Notes: generated from the sequence alone by a model not told the origin. DNA of 64,000 nucleotides from UBA830 sp002295635 (GCA_002295635.1 DBHK01000013.1:1-64000), one strand, 5' to 3'; positions 25,381 to 35,428 are shown, counted from the first letter of the stretch. Numbers and translations: made by a program.

Positions 25381-26115
25381 TTAAAGTTCGTCGCCGTCCG
25401 AGAGTGCCTCTGCGTCTCCCTGCTCCAGCGTACCTTCAGCTGACGAATTCTCGTAAAAATCACCACTATCACCAATTATGGTCCCTGCAGGGCGAGTATC
25501 GAGTAGACCGGATGCTTTAAGTTCGTCGACTCCGGGCAAATCTGCAAGGGAGTTTAAGCCGAACTCGCCAAGGAAGGCTGGCGTGGTACCCCATGTAGTG
25601 GGCCGTCCCGGCGTTCGACGACGCCCTACCGGCTTTATCCATCCCGCCTCAAGTAGAACGTCAAAAGAACCTTTGCTGACAGATACGCCACGAATTTCTT
25701 CCACCTCGCTTCGAGTGACCGGTTGGTGATAGGCGATGATAGCTAGGGATTCTATAGCAGCACGTGAAGGTTTTCGACTGATCTTTCGCTCAATCCGCAG
25801 ATGGGGGGAGAGATCCTCCGCAGTACGAAGTGACCATTTCCCCGCGACACGAGCTAGATTCACGCCACGGCCTTCGTACCGCGCTTGTATTTCGGTGAGT
25901 ATAGCCCCGATATCAGTCCCCTCCGGAAGACGCTCGAGAAGAAAATCTGTGCCAACTGGCTCTGTTGCCGCAAATAATAAGGCCTCTACTATCCGAGTCT
26001 CTTGTGTCACGGCCTCCTCAACAAAGTGACCGCCTCCACCACCCGTATTTGTCTCTAATTTTTCTTGGGTTTCTTTTGCCTCCGTCACAATACTTTCATC
26101 CCTTTTTTCAATCAT
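25381..26115 (-). CDS. scpB: Segregation and condensation protein ScpB
   Basis: ScpB is the winged-helix kleisin partner that, with ScpA and SMC, condenses and separates chromosomes. The tandem winged-helix core includes SRKPSRAAIESLAIIAYHQP and EIRGVSVSKGSFDVLLEAGW, both typical. There is an N-terminal extension of about 35 residues and an acidic tail; total 244 aa. Its start overlaps the scpA stop by 8 bases. Confidence 0.94.
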   Translation of the reverse strand: MIEKRDESIVTEAKETQEKLETNTGGGGGHFVEEAVTQETRIVEALLFAATEPVGTDFLLERLPEGTDIGAILTEIQARYEGRGVNLARVAGKWSLRTAEDLSPHLRIERKISRKPSRAAIESLAIIAYHQPVTRSEVEEIRGVSVSKGSFDVLLEAGWIKPVGRRRTPGRPTTWGTTPAFLGEFGLNSLADLPGVDELKASGLLDTRPAGTIIGDSGDFYENSSAEGTLEQGDAEALSDGDEL

Positions 26116-26902
26116 TTGACGGGGCTTCCTTCCCTTTTACATAAAGTGTGTCAAAGGCATTTGATTGGCTTATGCTTGCCCTACCTTCTTTCACTAATTC
26201 AAGGCTGGCTGCAAAAGTCGAAGCCACACCGGATCGCCAGATAATCCCATCAGTCAAACCATCGGGTAGAAAGGCGTTAAGGGTTGTCCACTCACCAACA
26301 TGACCAATAATTCCCCGAAGTCGCTCGATTGCGTCACTTATCGAAAACAACTGCGATGCTTCAATCGTCAATTGCGAGGCGGTCAAACGGCGGCGATTAT
26401 CACCGTAAGCTTTAAGTACTTCGTAGAGCGAAAGCTCGTAAACCGAGGTTTTAATCACCTCCATTCCCTCAGGTGCGCCCCGGGCAAACACGTCTCTGCC
26501 AAGCCGAGGCATGACCAACAATTGCTCGCCTGCTTTTCGCATTGAATCTAGGCGGCGCAACTGGAATTTGAAAGCTTCAGCAAGTTCTGGGCCTGAGCCC
26601 TCATCGCTTTCTTCGGTTTCGGGCAGCAAGAGCCGCGATTTAAGATATGCCAACCAAGCCGCCATGACCAAGTAGTCTGCTGCTATTTCGAGCTGAAGCT
26701 GTTTGGCGGCCATGATAAAGGATAGATACTGTTCTGCGAGAGTGAGGATTGAAATCCTAGTCAGGTCAACCTTTTGCTGACGTGATAGTGTAAGAAGCAG
26801 ATCTATAGGCCCCTCAAACCCGTCCAGGTCTAGGACAAGTTCATTTATTTCCTTTATTGATTCTTCTTCGAATGTGTCCGTCGTATCGGACATGCGGACC
26901 AT
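26108..26902 (-). CDS. scpA: Segregation and condensation protein ScpA
   Basis: ScpA is the kleisin that bridges SMC heads. The N-terminal block LDLDGFEGPIDLLLTLSRQQKVDL is split here only for length, and ADYLVMAAWLAYLKSRLLLP is also conserved. The ATG at 26902 has GGAAGGG just upstream; ATG 26893 and the longer frame from 26935 are alternatives. The protein is about 264 aa. It is coupled to scpB and preceded by nagZ. Confidence 0.93.
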   Translation of the reverse strand: MVRMSDTTDTFEEESIKEINELVLDLDGFEGPIDLLLTLSRQQKVDLTRISILTLAEQYLSFIMAAKQLQLEIAADYLVMAAWLAYLKSRLLLPETEESDEGSGPELAEAFKFQLRRLDSMRKAGEQLLVMPRLGRDVFARGAPEGMEVIKTSVYELSLYEVLKAYGDNRRRLTASQLTIEASQLFSISDAIERLRGIIGHVGEWTTLNAFLPDGLTDGIIWRSGVASTFAASLELVKEGRASISQSNAFDTLYVKGKEAPSND

Positions 26903-26990
26903 TTCCCTTCCAAAGGCACCAAGCCAACAATTCAAAATTATAGAAGTTTCGCTAGGTGCAGGCTAATAACGAACCACTACCGGCGTTGAC

Positions 26991-28019
26991 TTACAGCTGG
27001 CCCAAAAACGCTGAAATCCGCCATTTCGCAGCCTCGGCATCGAAATCATCCGAATCGAATACCCTTTGTCTTGCAGAATTAAGGCGTGCCAGTGACTCCT
27101 TTCGCATCTGTGGACAATTTTCAGCGATGGCAAGCATATTCATAAAATTTCCGTCGCAATGGATTGCGATGTCGCAACCTGCCGCAAGCACCGAATGAAC
27201 GCGTTGTTCCGGCCGGCCTGATAATCCCTCCATACAGACGTCATCGGAAAACAACAACCCGTTAAAACCAATTTCGTTCCGGATGATCTCTTCGATCAAT
27301 ACTGGCGAGGTACTACCAGGCTGTTCGCTATCGACCGAAGAATAAATGACGTGTGCGGTCATACCGGCGGGCGCATCGGACAAGCCCGAAAACGGCACAA
27401 AGTCGGTTAGGCGAAGATTAACAAGAGGCGCATCAACCTTGGGGACTTCCTTATGGCTATCAACCAACGCGCGACCATGCCCGGGAATATGCTTGATCAC
27501 CGGTAGGATCCCACCCTGAAGAAGTCCGTCACACGCTGAACGCCCCAGAATGGCGACAATAGAGGGGTTATTAGAAAAGGCGCGATCACCAATAATTTCG
27601 TGACTGCCTGCAATAGGAATATCTAGTACCGGAGCACAATTTACATTGATACCAAGAGGCGTAAGTTCGGACGCAATCAAACGATAGTTGAGCGCAACGC
27701 AAGCCGCTGCTTCATTAGCGTTATCTCTGCTATAATCACCAAACATTCGCATCGGCGGATATTCTGACCAGTGAGGAGGATGCAAACGCTGAACCCGTCC
27801 ACCTTCTTGATCAATCATTATGAGGATTTCTTCATTACCCGAAACAACCCGAAGACTCTCGGTTAGGCGCATCACTTGTTCTGGTGTATCTAAGTTTCGA
27901 TCAAAAAGTATATAGCCCGCAGGCTTACAATCTCGGAATAATGCTTTCTCATCGGCGGTAAGTTTCAGTCCAGCACAACCATAAACGACGGCCGCTGGTC
28001 CTGGCTCAGCGGCGAACAA
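26991..28019 (-). CDS. nagZ: Beta-N-acetylhexosaminidase NagZ
   Basis: NagZ is a cytoplasmic glycoside hydrolase of family 3 that removes N-acetylglucosamine from anhydro-muropeptides during cell-wall recycling. The KHIPGHGRALVDSHKEVP segment carries the catalytic Asp-His pair, and FSDDVCMEGLSG the nucleophile Asp. There is no signal peptide. It is 342 aa if the TTG at 28019 is the start; no in-frame ATG is close and the ribosome site is weak. It overlaps the SPOR gene by 14 bases. Confidence 0.93.
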   Translation of the reverse strand: MFAAEPGPAAVVYGCAGLKLTADEKALFRDCKPAGYILFDRNLDTPEQVMRLTESLRVVSGNEEILIMIDQEGGRVQRLHPPHWSEYPPMRMFGDYSRDNANEAAACVALNYRLIASELTPLGINVNCAPVLDIPIAGSHEIIGDRAFSNNPSIVAILGRSACDGLLQGGILPVIKHIPGHGRALVDSHKEVPKVDAPLVNLRLTDFVPFSGLSDAPAGMTAHVIYSSVDSEQPGSTSPVLIEEIIRNEIGFNGLLFSDDVCMEGLSGRPEQRVHSVLAAGCDIAIHCDGNFMNMLAIAENCPQMRKESLARLNSARQRVFDSDDFDAEAAKWRISAFLGQL

Positions 28020-28854
28020 CGAAACAGCTTAGGTTCTGCAATTTAAGACTTCCGCAGAGGGTCGAGGCTTTCTGCTTGGAGGCAAAAGACCCCACCTGCA
28101 TCCTATAAAAGGTGCCGCGACCATCACCAAGAACCGCCCTTTCAACAACCAGGGGCAAACTACCGAGCAAATCTTTGTGTCTTATTTTTAACAATGCCCA
28201 ATTTCTTCGTAAAACCGCCTCCGATCTCATTGATGAGATTTGGATCCGATAACGCCCCAAAGTAGATTTCTTTGCAGACGACGTAGGGGCTACGGTCGCC
28301 GGCTTTGTCGGTGCAGTTTTTATATTTGGTTTCTTGGCTGTTTGTATTTGTTTCAAGGTTGACGATGGTTCCCGACCTTCTCTCCCAACTTTTTCAATAT
28401 TTGTTGAAAAAGCCGGCCTTGAAGAACTCGCCGAACTAGGTGCCTTCGAAGATGCTGACCCGGCCGCAGGTGAGCGAATACGTGAGGTTTTTGAAGGAGC
28501 CTTGATCGGTTGCTCGGGTAGCGGCAGCAGTCGCTCAACGCGGCTCGACGGTTTTTCTGATTCAAGTCGCGTGAAAACTTCCTTGTCTTGATTGGGGACT
28601 TTCATCCCACCAGGGCTTTTTGGGCGGATCTTGGTTGGACCCTCGGCGGCTTGAATCACCGGAGGGATCTTGCTTTCTCCGGCTTGGCGTCCCTTGTTGT
28701 AAGCATATAATACGATGACACCGACCCCCATTATCACAGCAATGGCTACGAGGAACGCCATAATTCGTCGTCCACGCCAACTATATCCGGAAGGATCATC
28801 TCCTTCCTTTGTTGTAAGTGGCAAATCACCCGGTGTTTTAAATTCGTCAGCCAT
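28006..28854 (-). CDS. SPOR domain-containing membrane protein
   Basis: This is a bitopic inner-membrane protein with a short cytoplasmic head, one membrane helix (about residues 30-52), a Ser/Pro/Lys-rich periplasmic linker and a C-terminal SPOR domain (about 205-282). SPOR domains bind glycan strands stripped of stem peptides at the septum, so a role in division is likely. It is 282 aa, and the linker is low-complexity. It sits between argS and nagZ, its usual place in alphaproteobacteria. Confidence 0.88.
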   Translation of the reverse strand: MADEFKTPGDLPLTTKEGDDPSGYSWRGRRIMAFLVAIAVIMGVGVIVLYAYNKGRQAGESKIPPVIQAAEGPTKIRPKSPGGMKVPNQDKEVFTRLESEKPSSRVERLLPLPEQPIKAPSKTSRIRSPAAGSASSKAPSSASSSRPAFSTNIEKVGREGREPSSTLKQIQTAKKPNIKTAPTKPATVAPTSSAKKSTLGRYRIQISSMRSEAVLRRNWALLKIRHKDLLGSLPLVVERAVLGDGRGTFYRMQVGSFASKQKASTLCGSLKLQNLSCFVVRR

Positions 28855-30608
28855 CAGCGCATCTCCTCAACCGGTTTGACACCCATCACCGCCAGCCCCG
28901 AAGCGATTACAACCGCCATTGCTCTCACCATTGCAATTCTGGCTGCTGAAATCTTTTCGTCGTCAGCAATCAAGAAACGCAGACCGACATTCTCATTTCC
29001 CTTATTCCACAGCCCATGAAAAGCAGCGGCCACATCCCCAAGGTAATATGCTATACGGTGCGGTTCCCGCATGATAGATGACGTCTCGACGACCCTTGGC
29101 CAACTCGCCAATAACCGAATCAGTGCCAACTCCGCTTCGTCGTCTAGGACGGACATATCAATTTGTGAGAGACTCGCATCGTCAACTGAAAGACTCGGAA
29201 AAAGGTCATTTGCATTGCGCAAAACAGAGCACGCCCTAACGTGGGCATACTGGACATAAAACACTGGATTATCGCGTGATTGCTCGAGAACCTTTGCTAG
29301 ATCGAAATCGAGAGGAGCTTCATTGCTACGGGTTAGCATCATAAATCGCACAACGTCCCTACCCACTTGGTCGACCACCTCTCGGAGAGTTACGAAGGTA
29401 CCTGCCCGCTTGGACATCCGCACGGGTTCTCCGTCTTCGAGAAAATTAACAAGGTTACAGATGCATACATCCAAAACACCCTCTTCGTTTGTGACAGCTT
29501 CAACCGCCGCCCGCATCCGTCTTACATAACCTTTATGGTCCGCACCCCAAACATCGATCATTTCCCGGAAGCCGCGCCTATATTTATCAAGATGATAGGC
29601 AATGTCGGCAGCAAAATAAGTCCAGGTGTCATCTGATTTCCGGAGAGGGCGATCGATATCATCCCCGAAGAGAGTCGAACGAAAAAGGTACTGTTCTCGT
29701 TCTTCCCAATCATCCCGTTTTTGTCCCTTAGGTGGTTTTAGTGTGCCCCAGTACACTAAATCTCGAGACTTCAGTTCTGATACTACTTGCTCTATCGCAT
29801 TTTCATCATGTAATGATTTCTCTGATCGGAACTCTTGGTGTTTTATCCCGAGCGATATGAGATCGGAGCGTATTAAATCAATCATGGCATTTATCGTAAA
29901 GTCGCGGACCACTGGCAGCCACTTTTCGACTCCTTCAGAAAGCAGTGAGTCTCCGAAGTTTTTAGCTATTTCCTGCCCCACTCTAACAAGATAATCTCCA
30001 GGGTAGAGGTCATCAGGGATCTCGCCGATATCATCGCCCAACACCTCACGGTATCTCAGAAAGGCGGAACGAGCGAGCACATCGACTTGGACGCCAGCGT
30101 CATTAATATAATATTCTCGAGTAACCTCGAACCCAGATTTCTCTAGTAGGGCTGCCAGTACGTCACCAATCACTGCGCCCCGCGCATGGCCTACGTGCAT
30201 CGGACCGGTAGGATTTGCGGAGACGTATTCGACGTTGATCTTCTTTCCTCGACCTAGGCTATTAGCGCCATACTCCGTTCCGGCACTAAGTATCTCTGTA
30301 ATCTGCTGTTGCCAGACAGAAACATCTAGCCGTAAATTGATAAAACCGGGCCCCGCGACATCCACCGTTTTAATTCCAGGTTCGAGCTTCAATCCTAGAG
30401 CTATTCTATCTGCGATTTCTCTAGGGCTCTCTTTCGCTTGATTGGAAATGATCATCGCGACGTTTGACGAAATATCACCATGTTCTGGATCGCGCGGTGG
30501 TTCAACCGAGATCCGACCAAGATTCAAATTAGGTGGCAAGCTCCCATCCGCACACAATTGCTTTACCGTACGTTCGATAGCCTGCCGATAGTTATTAAAA
30601 ACGTTCAT
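28854..30608 (-). CDS. argS: Arginyl-tRNA synthetase
   Basis: ArgS charges tRNA-Arg. The class I HIGH motif is HVGH within NPTGPMHVGHARGAVIGD, and the KMSKS-equivalent is VRMSKRAG. The C-terminal anticodon-binding domain ends at the gene stop. The 584-aa length is normal. Its ATG overlaps the dgt stop by 4 bases, and its stop shares a base with the SPOR gene start. Confidence 0.98.
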   Translation of the reverse strand: MNVFNNYRQAIERTVKQLCADGSLPPNLNLGRISVEPPRDPEHGDISSNVAMIISNQAKESPREIADRIALGLKLEPGIKTVDVAGPGFINLRLDVSVWQQQITEILSAGTEYGANSLGRGKKINVEYVSANPTGPMHVGHARGAVIGDVLAALLEKSGFEVTREYYINDAGVQVDVLARSAFLRYREVLGDDIGEIPDDLYPGDYLVRVGQEIAKNFGDSLLSEGVEKWLPVVRDFTINAMIDLIRSDLISLGIKHQEFRSEKSLHDENAIEQVVSELKSRDLVYWGTLKPPKGQKRDDWEEREQYLFRSTLFGDDIDRPLRKSDDTWTYFAADIAYHLDKYRRGFREMIDVWGADHKGYVRRMRAAVEAVTNEEGVLDVCICNLVNFLEDGEPVRMSKRAGTFVTLREVVDQVGRDVVRFMMLTRSNEAPLDFDLAKVLEQSRDNPVFYVQYAHVRACSVLRNANDLFPSLSVDDASLSQIDMSVLDDEAELALIRLLASWPRVVETSSIMREPHRIAYYLGDVAAAFHGLWNKGNENVGLRFLIADDEKISAARIAMVRAMAVVIASGLAVMGVKPVEEMR

Positions 30609-31789
30609 CTATTCACTTCGTATACGTCATAAAGTCGGCGATGTTCATCAAGTGCAAAGCGGTCGGTCATACCCGCGATGTAGTCAGCGATATGCTGTGC
30701 TCGCAGCTTCTTTTCAACCCCTTCAGCGCCCGGCCGCCAATCTTCTGGAAGACACTCTGGTTCTTCCACATACAGTTTGAAAAGATCGGCCACCACCCTG
30801 CGTGCCTTGCTAGTCATCCGGTTTACCCTGTAATGCCTATACATACGCTCAAAAAGAAACAACTTTAGGGACCGATTATCAGCATCTAGTTGATTAGAAA
30901 ACGCAACCAAAGGCCCGGGAAATTGCCTTACATCCACCACCGACTTTGGATTTGCGTCGGAAAGTCTTTGTGATGTCTCAGAGAGAAGGTCGTTGACCAT
31001 CAAGTTGATTAGACGTCTACCGATTTCATGAAATAGGCGACTATTCTGCAGATCTGGATATTTCCCGCGCACTTCCGAAATGATAGGGCCAAGAATGGGC
31101 ACATCTACGAGATCTTCGATGGAAAACAAGCCAGCGCGCAAGCCGTCATTAACATCGTGAGAATGATAGGCGATATCGTCCGAAAGAGCGGAAATTTGCG
31201 CCTCAATACTGGGCCATGTATTTAATTCGAGGTCGTGTTTCGAGTTATATGCATCAAGAGCGCCAGGTAAGTCACCCGTTATGGGTCCGTTATGCTTGGC
31301 AATCCCCTCTAGGGTTTCCCAAGTTAGGTTTAAACCGTCAAATTCTGCGTATCTCGCTTCTAAAGATGTAATTATGCGTAGTGTCTGAATGTTGTGATCA
31401 AATCCCCCGTGTGGTTGCATTGCTTCGTCGAGGGCTTCCTCGCCAGCATGCCCAAATGGCGTATGACCAAGGTCATGTGCAAGCGATAAAGCTTCTGCCA
31501 GGTCTTCATCAACAGATAGCCAACGAGCCAGAGACCGTGCAATTTGAGCGACTTCCAGACTATGAGTGAGGCGTGTCCGATAGTAATCACCCTCATGATA
31601 GACGAATACTTGGGTTTTATGCTTCAGACGCCGAAAGGCACCCGAGTGAATAATCCTGTCTCTATCGCGCTGATATATACTTCGAGTCGGGCTTTCTTCT
31701 TCTGGAAAAACCCGCCCTCGGGACAGCGTCGGTAGACACGCAAAAATCGCTAGCTTGGATTTGGGAACAGATCCATCTGCAGGGCTCAT
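30605..31789 (-). CDS. dgt: Deoxyguanosinetriphosphate triphosphohydrolase-like protein
   Basis: Dgt-type HD-domain enzymes hydrolyse dNTPs to deoxynucleosides and triphosphate. The metal site is visible as RLTHSLEVAQIA and then LAHDLGHTPFGHAG, with a later SDDIAYHSHD. At 394 aa it matches the shorter bacterial type rather than E. coli Dgt (505 aa). It is the first gene of the leftward argS operon and diverges from erpA across a 132-base spacer. Confidence 0.93.
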   Translation of the reverse strand: MSPADGSVPKSKLAIFACLPTLSRGRVFPEEESPTRSIYQRDRDRIIHSGAFRRLKHKTQVFVYHEGDYYRTRLTHSLEVAQIARSLARWLSVDEDLAEALSLAHDLGHTPFGHAGEEALDEAMQPHGGFDHNIQTLRIITSLEARYAEFDGLNLTWETLEGIAKHNGPITGDLPGALDAYNSKHDLELNTWPSIEAQISALSDDIAYHSHDVNDGLRAGLFSIEDLVDVPILGPIISEVRGKYPDLQNSRLFHEIGRRLINLMVNDLLSETSQRLSDANPKSVVDVRQFPGPLVAFSNQLDADNRSLKLFLFERMYRHYRVNRMTSKARRVVADLFKLYVEEPECLPEDWRPGAEGVEKKLRAQHIADYIAGMTDRFALDEHRRLYDVYEVNR

Positions 31790-31921
31790 TGCCGCAAACT
31801 AGACCCGGATATCCAGATCTGCAATGGAATCGGATACACAAAAGCCGTTTTTCCAATCGAAAAAGTTGACGAAATCTTTTCTTCAAAATAGATATGATGT
31901 GTAAAGGAGTAGAAAATAACT

Positions 31922-32275
31922 ATGGTCGATTGTCTGGAAGAGCCTTCTGCACAAATAACTGTCAGCGATTCCGTTATTTGTCGGCTGAAGGAACTTCATG
32001 GTGACAAAGAAAATGCGGGAATGATGCTGCGGGTTTCTGTTAGCGGCGGCGGATGCTCGGGATTCCAGTATACCTTTTCCTTCGACGATCAAATCAACGA
32101 TGATGACCGAACGATCGAAAAAGATGGTGTTACCGTAATCATTGATGAAATTTCATGGGATTACCTGGTCGGTTCCGAGATTGACTACAAGAACGAATTA
32201 ATCGGGGCATATTTCTCTATCGAAAATCCGAACGCGGCATCCACCTGCGGCTGTGGAACATCGTTCGCCATCTGA
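31922..32275 (+). CDS. erpA: A-type iron-sulfur cluster insertion protein ErpA
   Basis: ErpA/IscA proteins hand [Fe-S] clusters to target enzymes. The three conserved cysteines are in GGGCSGFQY and TCGCGTSF, the A-type pattern. The 117-aa length is usual. The gene diverges from dgt, an arrangement widespread in alphaproteobacteria. ErpA is more likely than IscA or SufA because no isc or suf genes are nearby. An AAAGGAG lies about 12 bases upstream of the ATG. Confidence 0.92.
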   Translation: MVDCLEEPSAQITVSDSVICRLKELHGDKENAGMMLRVSVSGGGCSGFQYTFSFDDQINDDDRTIEKDGVTVIIDEISWDYLVGSEIDYKNELIGAYFSIENPNAASTCGCGTSFAI

Positions 32276-32318
32276 AAATTCAGATTCCTGATCTGCCGAG
32301 CCGGAATTTGAATTTTTT
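32276..32318 (+). terminator. Rho-independent terminator after erpA
   Basis: AAATTCAGATTCC (32276-32288) pairs with GGAATTTGAATTT (32303-32315) with one G-U wobble and a 14-base loop, and runs into six T. It begins immediately after the erpA stop. The rest of the spacer to xthA (32319-32617, about 300 bases) holds no gene that I can support; it must carry the xthA promoter. Confidence 0.75.
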
Positions 32319-32617
32319 AGACCGCATTAATCTCTTTCCCTCAGGCAAAATAATTGGTTCATCTGGAGCTAGATCCCCATAAATTTATTTAGCAATGAGG
32401 CGGAATCATGTTGAGGCTAACCGAGAGAAGAATCCACCGAACAGAGTTGAACCGAATAGTTTTACCGGCCCTGTTGTCACCAAAATTTTCGGAAATTAGA
32501 AATTCTTCAACGAAATCTATAAATATCGTTCCCAAATCCCATTCGGTGCCAGTGTTTCATTAGGAATGACGAACCGGTAAGAATTAGAGAAAAAATTATC
32601 AGCTTACGGAAAAAATC

Positions 32618-33388
32618 TTGACCATCATCGCTACTTGGAACGTCAACTCTGTGCGTGCCCGACTGCCACGTCTGCTTGAATGGCTTGATGAATTCAAACC
32701 AGACGTAGCCCTGCTCCAAGAAATTAAAGCTACAGAGGAAACGTTCCCCCGCCTAGAAATTGAAGATCGTGGCTATAACGTCGAGATCTATGGCCAAAAG
32801 AATTTTAATGGTGTGGCCTTGCTCTCTAACTCACCTATCAAGGATGTTATTCGAGGCTTACCGAATAACGCCGAAGACCACCAAGCACGTTACATTGAGG
32901 GTTTGACTGCGGGCATTCGAGTCGCCTCCATATATCTCCCAAATGGGAACCCGGTACCCGGCGATAAATTTGATTATAAGTTGCGCTGGATGGAATGCCT
33001 TTGTGAACACATGCAAGACTGTCTAACTCCAGATAAGGCTATCGTATTTGGGGGAGACTATAACATCGTACCCACCCCTGATGACGTTCACGACCCGGAA
33101 AGCTGGTCGAACGATGCACTATGTCGGCCAGAGAGCCGAAACTATTTCCGTCGAATGCTTTATCTAGGACTTACCGACGCATATCGAGTATTTCACAAAG
33201 GACCGCATAGATACACATTCTGGGATTACCAACGCGGCGCCTGGCAAAAAGATTTTGGGGTCCGGATCGATCACCTTTTACTCTCTCCGCGGGCAACGGA
33301 CATGCTCAAGGATGCTAATATCGATCGCGGGCCGCGCGGAAGAGAGAAAGCCTCCGACCACACCCCAGTCTGGTGCGAACTCGAGTGA
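32618..33388 (+). CDS. xthA: Exodeoxyribonuclease III / AP endonuclease
   Basis: XthA cuts DNA at abasic sites and trims 3' ends in base excision repair. The exonuclease-endonuclease-phosphatase motifs are complete: TWNVNSVRAR, LLQEIKA, GGDYNIVPTPDDV and the terminal SDHTPVW. The 256-aa length is normal. The start is TTG at 32618 with ACGGA about 7 bases upstream; no ATG lies closer. It overlaps the next small gene by 4 bases. Confidence 0.95.
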   Translation: MTIIATWNVNSVRARLPRLLEWLDEFKPDVALLQEIKATEETFPRLEIEDRGYNVEIYGQKNFNGVALLSNSPIKDVIRGLPNNAEDHQARYIEGLTAGIRVASIYLPNGNPVPGDKFDYKLRWMECLCEHMQDCLTPDKAIVFGGDYNIVPTPDDVHDPESWSNDALCRPESRNYFRRMLYLGLTDAYRVFHKGPHRYTFWDYQRGAWQKDFGVRIDHLLLSPRATDMLKDANIDRGPRGREKASDHTPVWCELE

Positions 33389-33579
33389 GCTCTCTTCTGG
33401 AAGCTATTCGGTTTATCCTTATTGGCCTAATATTTGGTTTAATTTGGGCGATCGTGCAGTACACGAATGGCCAGATGACCGATTTTAAGTTATTGGCGGG
33501 ACCAATCATAGTTTTCGCCATTATAGGACTAGTGATGTGGGCCATTAGACGCGCCATAATTCTGATACGCTCACGTTAG
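33385..33579 (+). CDS. Small two-helix membrane protein
   Basis: This 64-aa product has two hydrophobic segments (about residues 5-23 and 35-55) separated by a short polar turn with NGQMTD, and it ends in Arg-rich residues. I do not recognise a family. The GTG start overlaps the xthA stop (GTGA), which suggests coupling to xthA; a GTG at 33373 is also open. Its stop overlaps the convergent ilvD stop by 4 bases. Confidence 0.55.
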   Translation: MSSLLEAIRFILIGLIFGLIWAIVQYTNGQMTDFKLLAGPIIVFAIIGLVMWAIRRAIILIRSR

Positions 33580-35354
33580 ATATCGGCGTAGGTGTGCGTT
33601 TCCGCTCTCGCTCCCGGATGTACAACCGCACCTTCATTTGCATTGCCGACCGTCTGGGCGTAACGCCATAAAGCCCCCGACTGATAATCATGCTTCCTCG
33701 GCTTCCATGATTTCCGTCGGCGGGCAAGTTCCGCCTTCGACACGTGTACATCTAACTTACCTTTCTTAGCGTCGATGGAAATAATATCACCGTTTTTAAG
33801 GAGACCGATCGGACCGCCAACAGCTGCCTCGGGCCCAACGTGCCCGATACAAAATCCACGCGTGCCCCCGGAAAAGCGCCCATCAGTGATCAAAGCCACC
33901 TTTTCGCCCATACCAAGGCCATACAATGCTGCAGTTGTCGACAACATTTCCCGCATTCCGGGACCACCCTTAGGGCCCTCGTATCGGATCACTATGACGT
34001 CACCTTCCTTGATTTTCCTTTCCACCACCGCTTCGAAGGCATCCTCTTCACAATCAAAAACCCGAGCCGGACCCTGGAATGTGAGCTTTTCCTCCATACC
34101 GGCGACCTTAACAATCGCACCTTCTGGCGCTAGCGAGCCTTTAAGACCAACAACCCCGCCTGTTGGCGAAAGCGCATCTTTCACCCTGTAAAAAACTTTC
34201 TGTTTTTCAGGGAACTTTAACTTAGAGTGGTTTTGTTTAAGCGTTTTACCGGTCACGGTGATACAATCGCCATGAAGCAACCCGTTATCTAACAATTCCT
34301 TAATCACTACTGGAACGCCGCCCGCCCGATACATATCGGTCGCCGTGTAAGTACCGCCGGGCATTAAGTCCGCTATATACGGGGTTTTTTTGAAAATGCG
34401 CGCGACATCATCGAGTGTAAACTTGATTCCAGCTTCATTAGCAATGGCCGGCAGATGCAACCCGGCGTTGGTTGATCCTCCGGTGGCTGCGACTACCACC
34501 GCTGCATTTTCAAGTGACTGTCGCGTCACAATATCTCTAGGACGAATATTCTTTGCCAAGAGCTCCATAACCGCGACACCAGATGCTCGGACCATCTCAT
34601 CGCGTGACTTGTATTTCGCGGGGGCTCCAGATGAGGTGGGGAGTGCAATCCCCATCGCCTCAGCCACGCACGCCATCGTATTTGCGGTGAATTGTCCACC
34701 GCAAGACCCTTCGCATGGGCAGGCAACGCTCTCTAGCTCTTGCAGTTCGTCTGCGGTCATATTCCCGGCAGCGTACTGGCCTACACCTTCAAATACGTCA
34801 ACAACGGTGACATCCCGGCCCTGAAATTTACCCGGCAGGATTGTGCCGCCGTAAACAAATACCGACGGAACGTTTAGCCGAACCATTGACATCATCATAC
34901 CAGGTAGGGATTTATCGCACCCAGCCAATCCCACTAATGCGTCATAACAATGGCCCCGCATCGTTAATTCGACGGAGTCTGCGATGATCTCGCGAGATAC
35001 TAATGACGATTTCATACCTTCATGACCCATTGCGATACCATCTGTGACCGTAATCGTTGAAAACTCCCGCGGTGTCCCACCGGCAGCCTTCACTCCCCGT
35101 TTAGCCGCCTGTGCTTGCCGGGAGAGGGAAATGTTACACGGCGCGGCCTCGTTCCAGCAGGACGCTACACCCACAAGAGGCTGGGCGATTTCTTTTTCAG
35201 TCAGCCCCATCGCATACAAATAGCTGCGATGTGGCGCCCGCTCCGGACCAATCGTTGTATGCCGACTAGGTAGCAGCTTCTTATTAAATTTACGTTTGGC
35301 TTTCTTCGCCGTTTTTTTTGTGGCGCGTTTCACAGCACCCGATCCGTCGGGCAT
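33576..35354 (-). CDS. ilvD: Dihydroxy-acid dehydratase
   Basis: IlvD dehydrates 2,3-dihydroxy acids in valine, leucine and isoleucine synthesis, using an Fe-S cluster held by cysteines in GCDKSLPGM and CPCEGSCGGQFTANTM. I start at 35354 (MPDGSG), because AGGAG lies 6 bases before it; the frame from 35390 lacks such a site. The protein is then about 592 aa. It has an unusual Lys-rich N-terminal tail (about residues 8-25) before the conserved SRHTTIGPERAPHRSYLYA. It stands alone, away from other ilv genes. Confidence 0.94.
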   Translation of the reverse strand: MPDGSGAVKRATKKTAKKAKRKFNKKLLPSRHTTIGPERAPHRSYLYAMGLTEKEIAQPLVGVASCWNEAAPCNISLSRQAQAAKRGVKAAGGTPREFSTITVTDGIAMGHEGMKSSLVSREIIADSVELTMRGHCYDALVGLAGCDKSLPGMMMSMVRLNVPSVFVYGGTILPGKFQGRDVTVVDVFEGVGQYAAGNMTADELQELESVACPCEGSCGGQFTANTMACVAEAMGIALPTSSGAPAKYKSRDEMVRASGVAVMELLAKNIRPRDIVTRQSLENAAVVVAATGGSTNAGLHLPAIANEAGIKFTLDDVARIFKKTPYIADLMPGGTYTATDMYRAGGVPVVIKELLDNGLLHGDCITVTGKTLKQNHSKLKFPEKQKVFYRVKDALSPTGGVVGLKGSLAPEGAIVKVAGMEEKLTFQGPARVFDCEEDAFEAVVERKIKEGDVIVIRYEGPKGGPGMREMLSTTAALYGLGMGEKVALITDGRFSGGTRGFCIGHVGPEAAVGGPIGLLKNGDIISIDAKKGKLDVHVSKAELARRRKSWKPRKHDYQSGALWRYAQTVGNANEGAVVHPGARAETHTYADI

Positions 35355-35428
35355 GTCGTTCTCCTGTCGGTGAAATATTTCTTGGGACAATAGTCCCGTC
35401 AGCAGATCCCGGCTAGTTTAACACAAAG

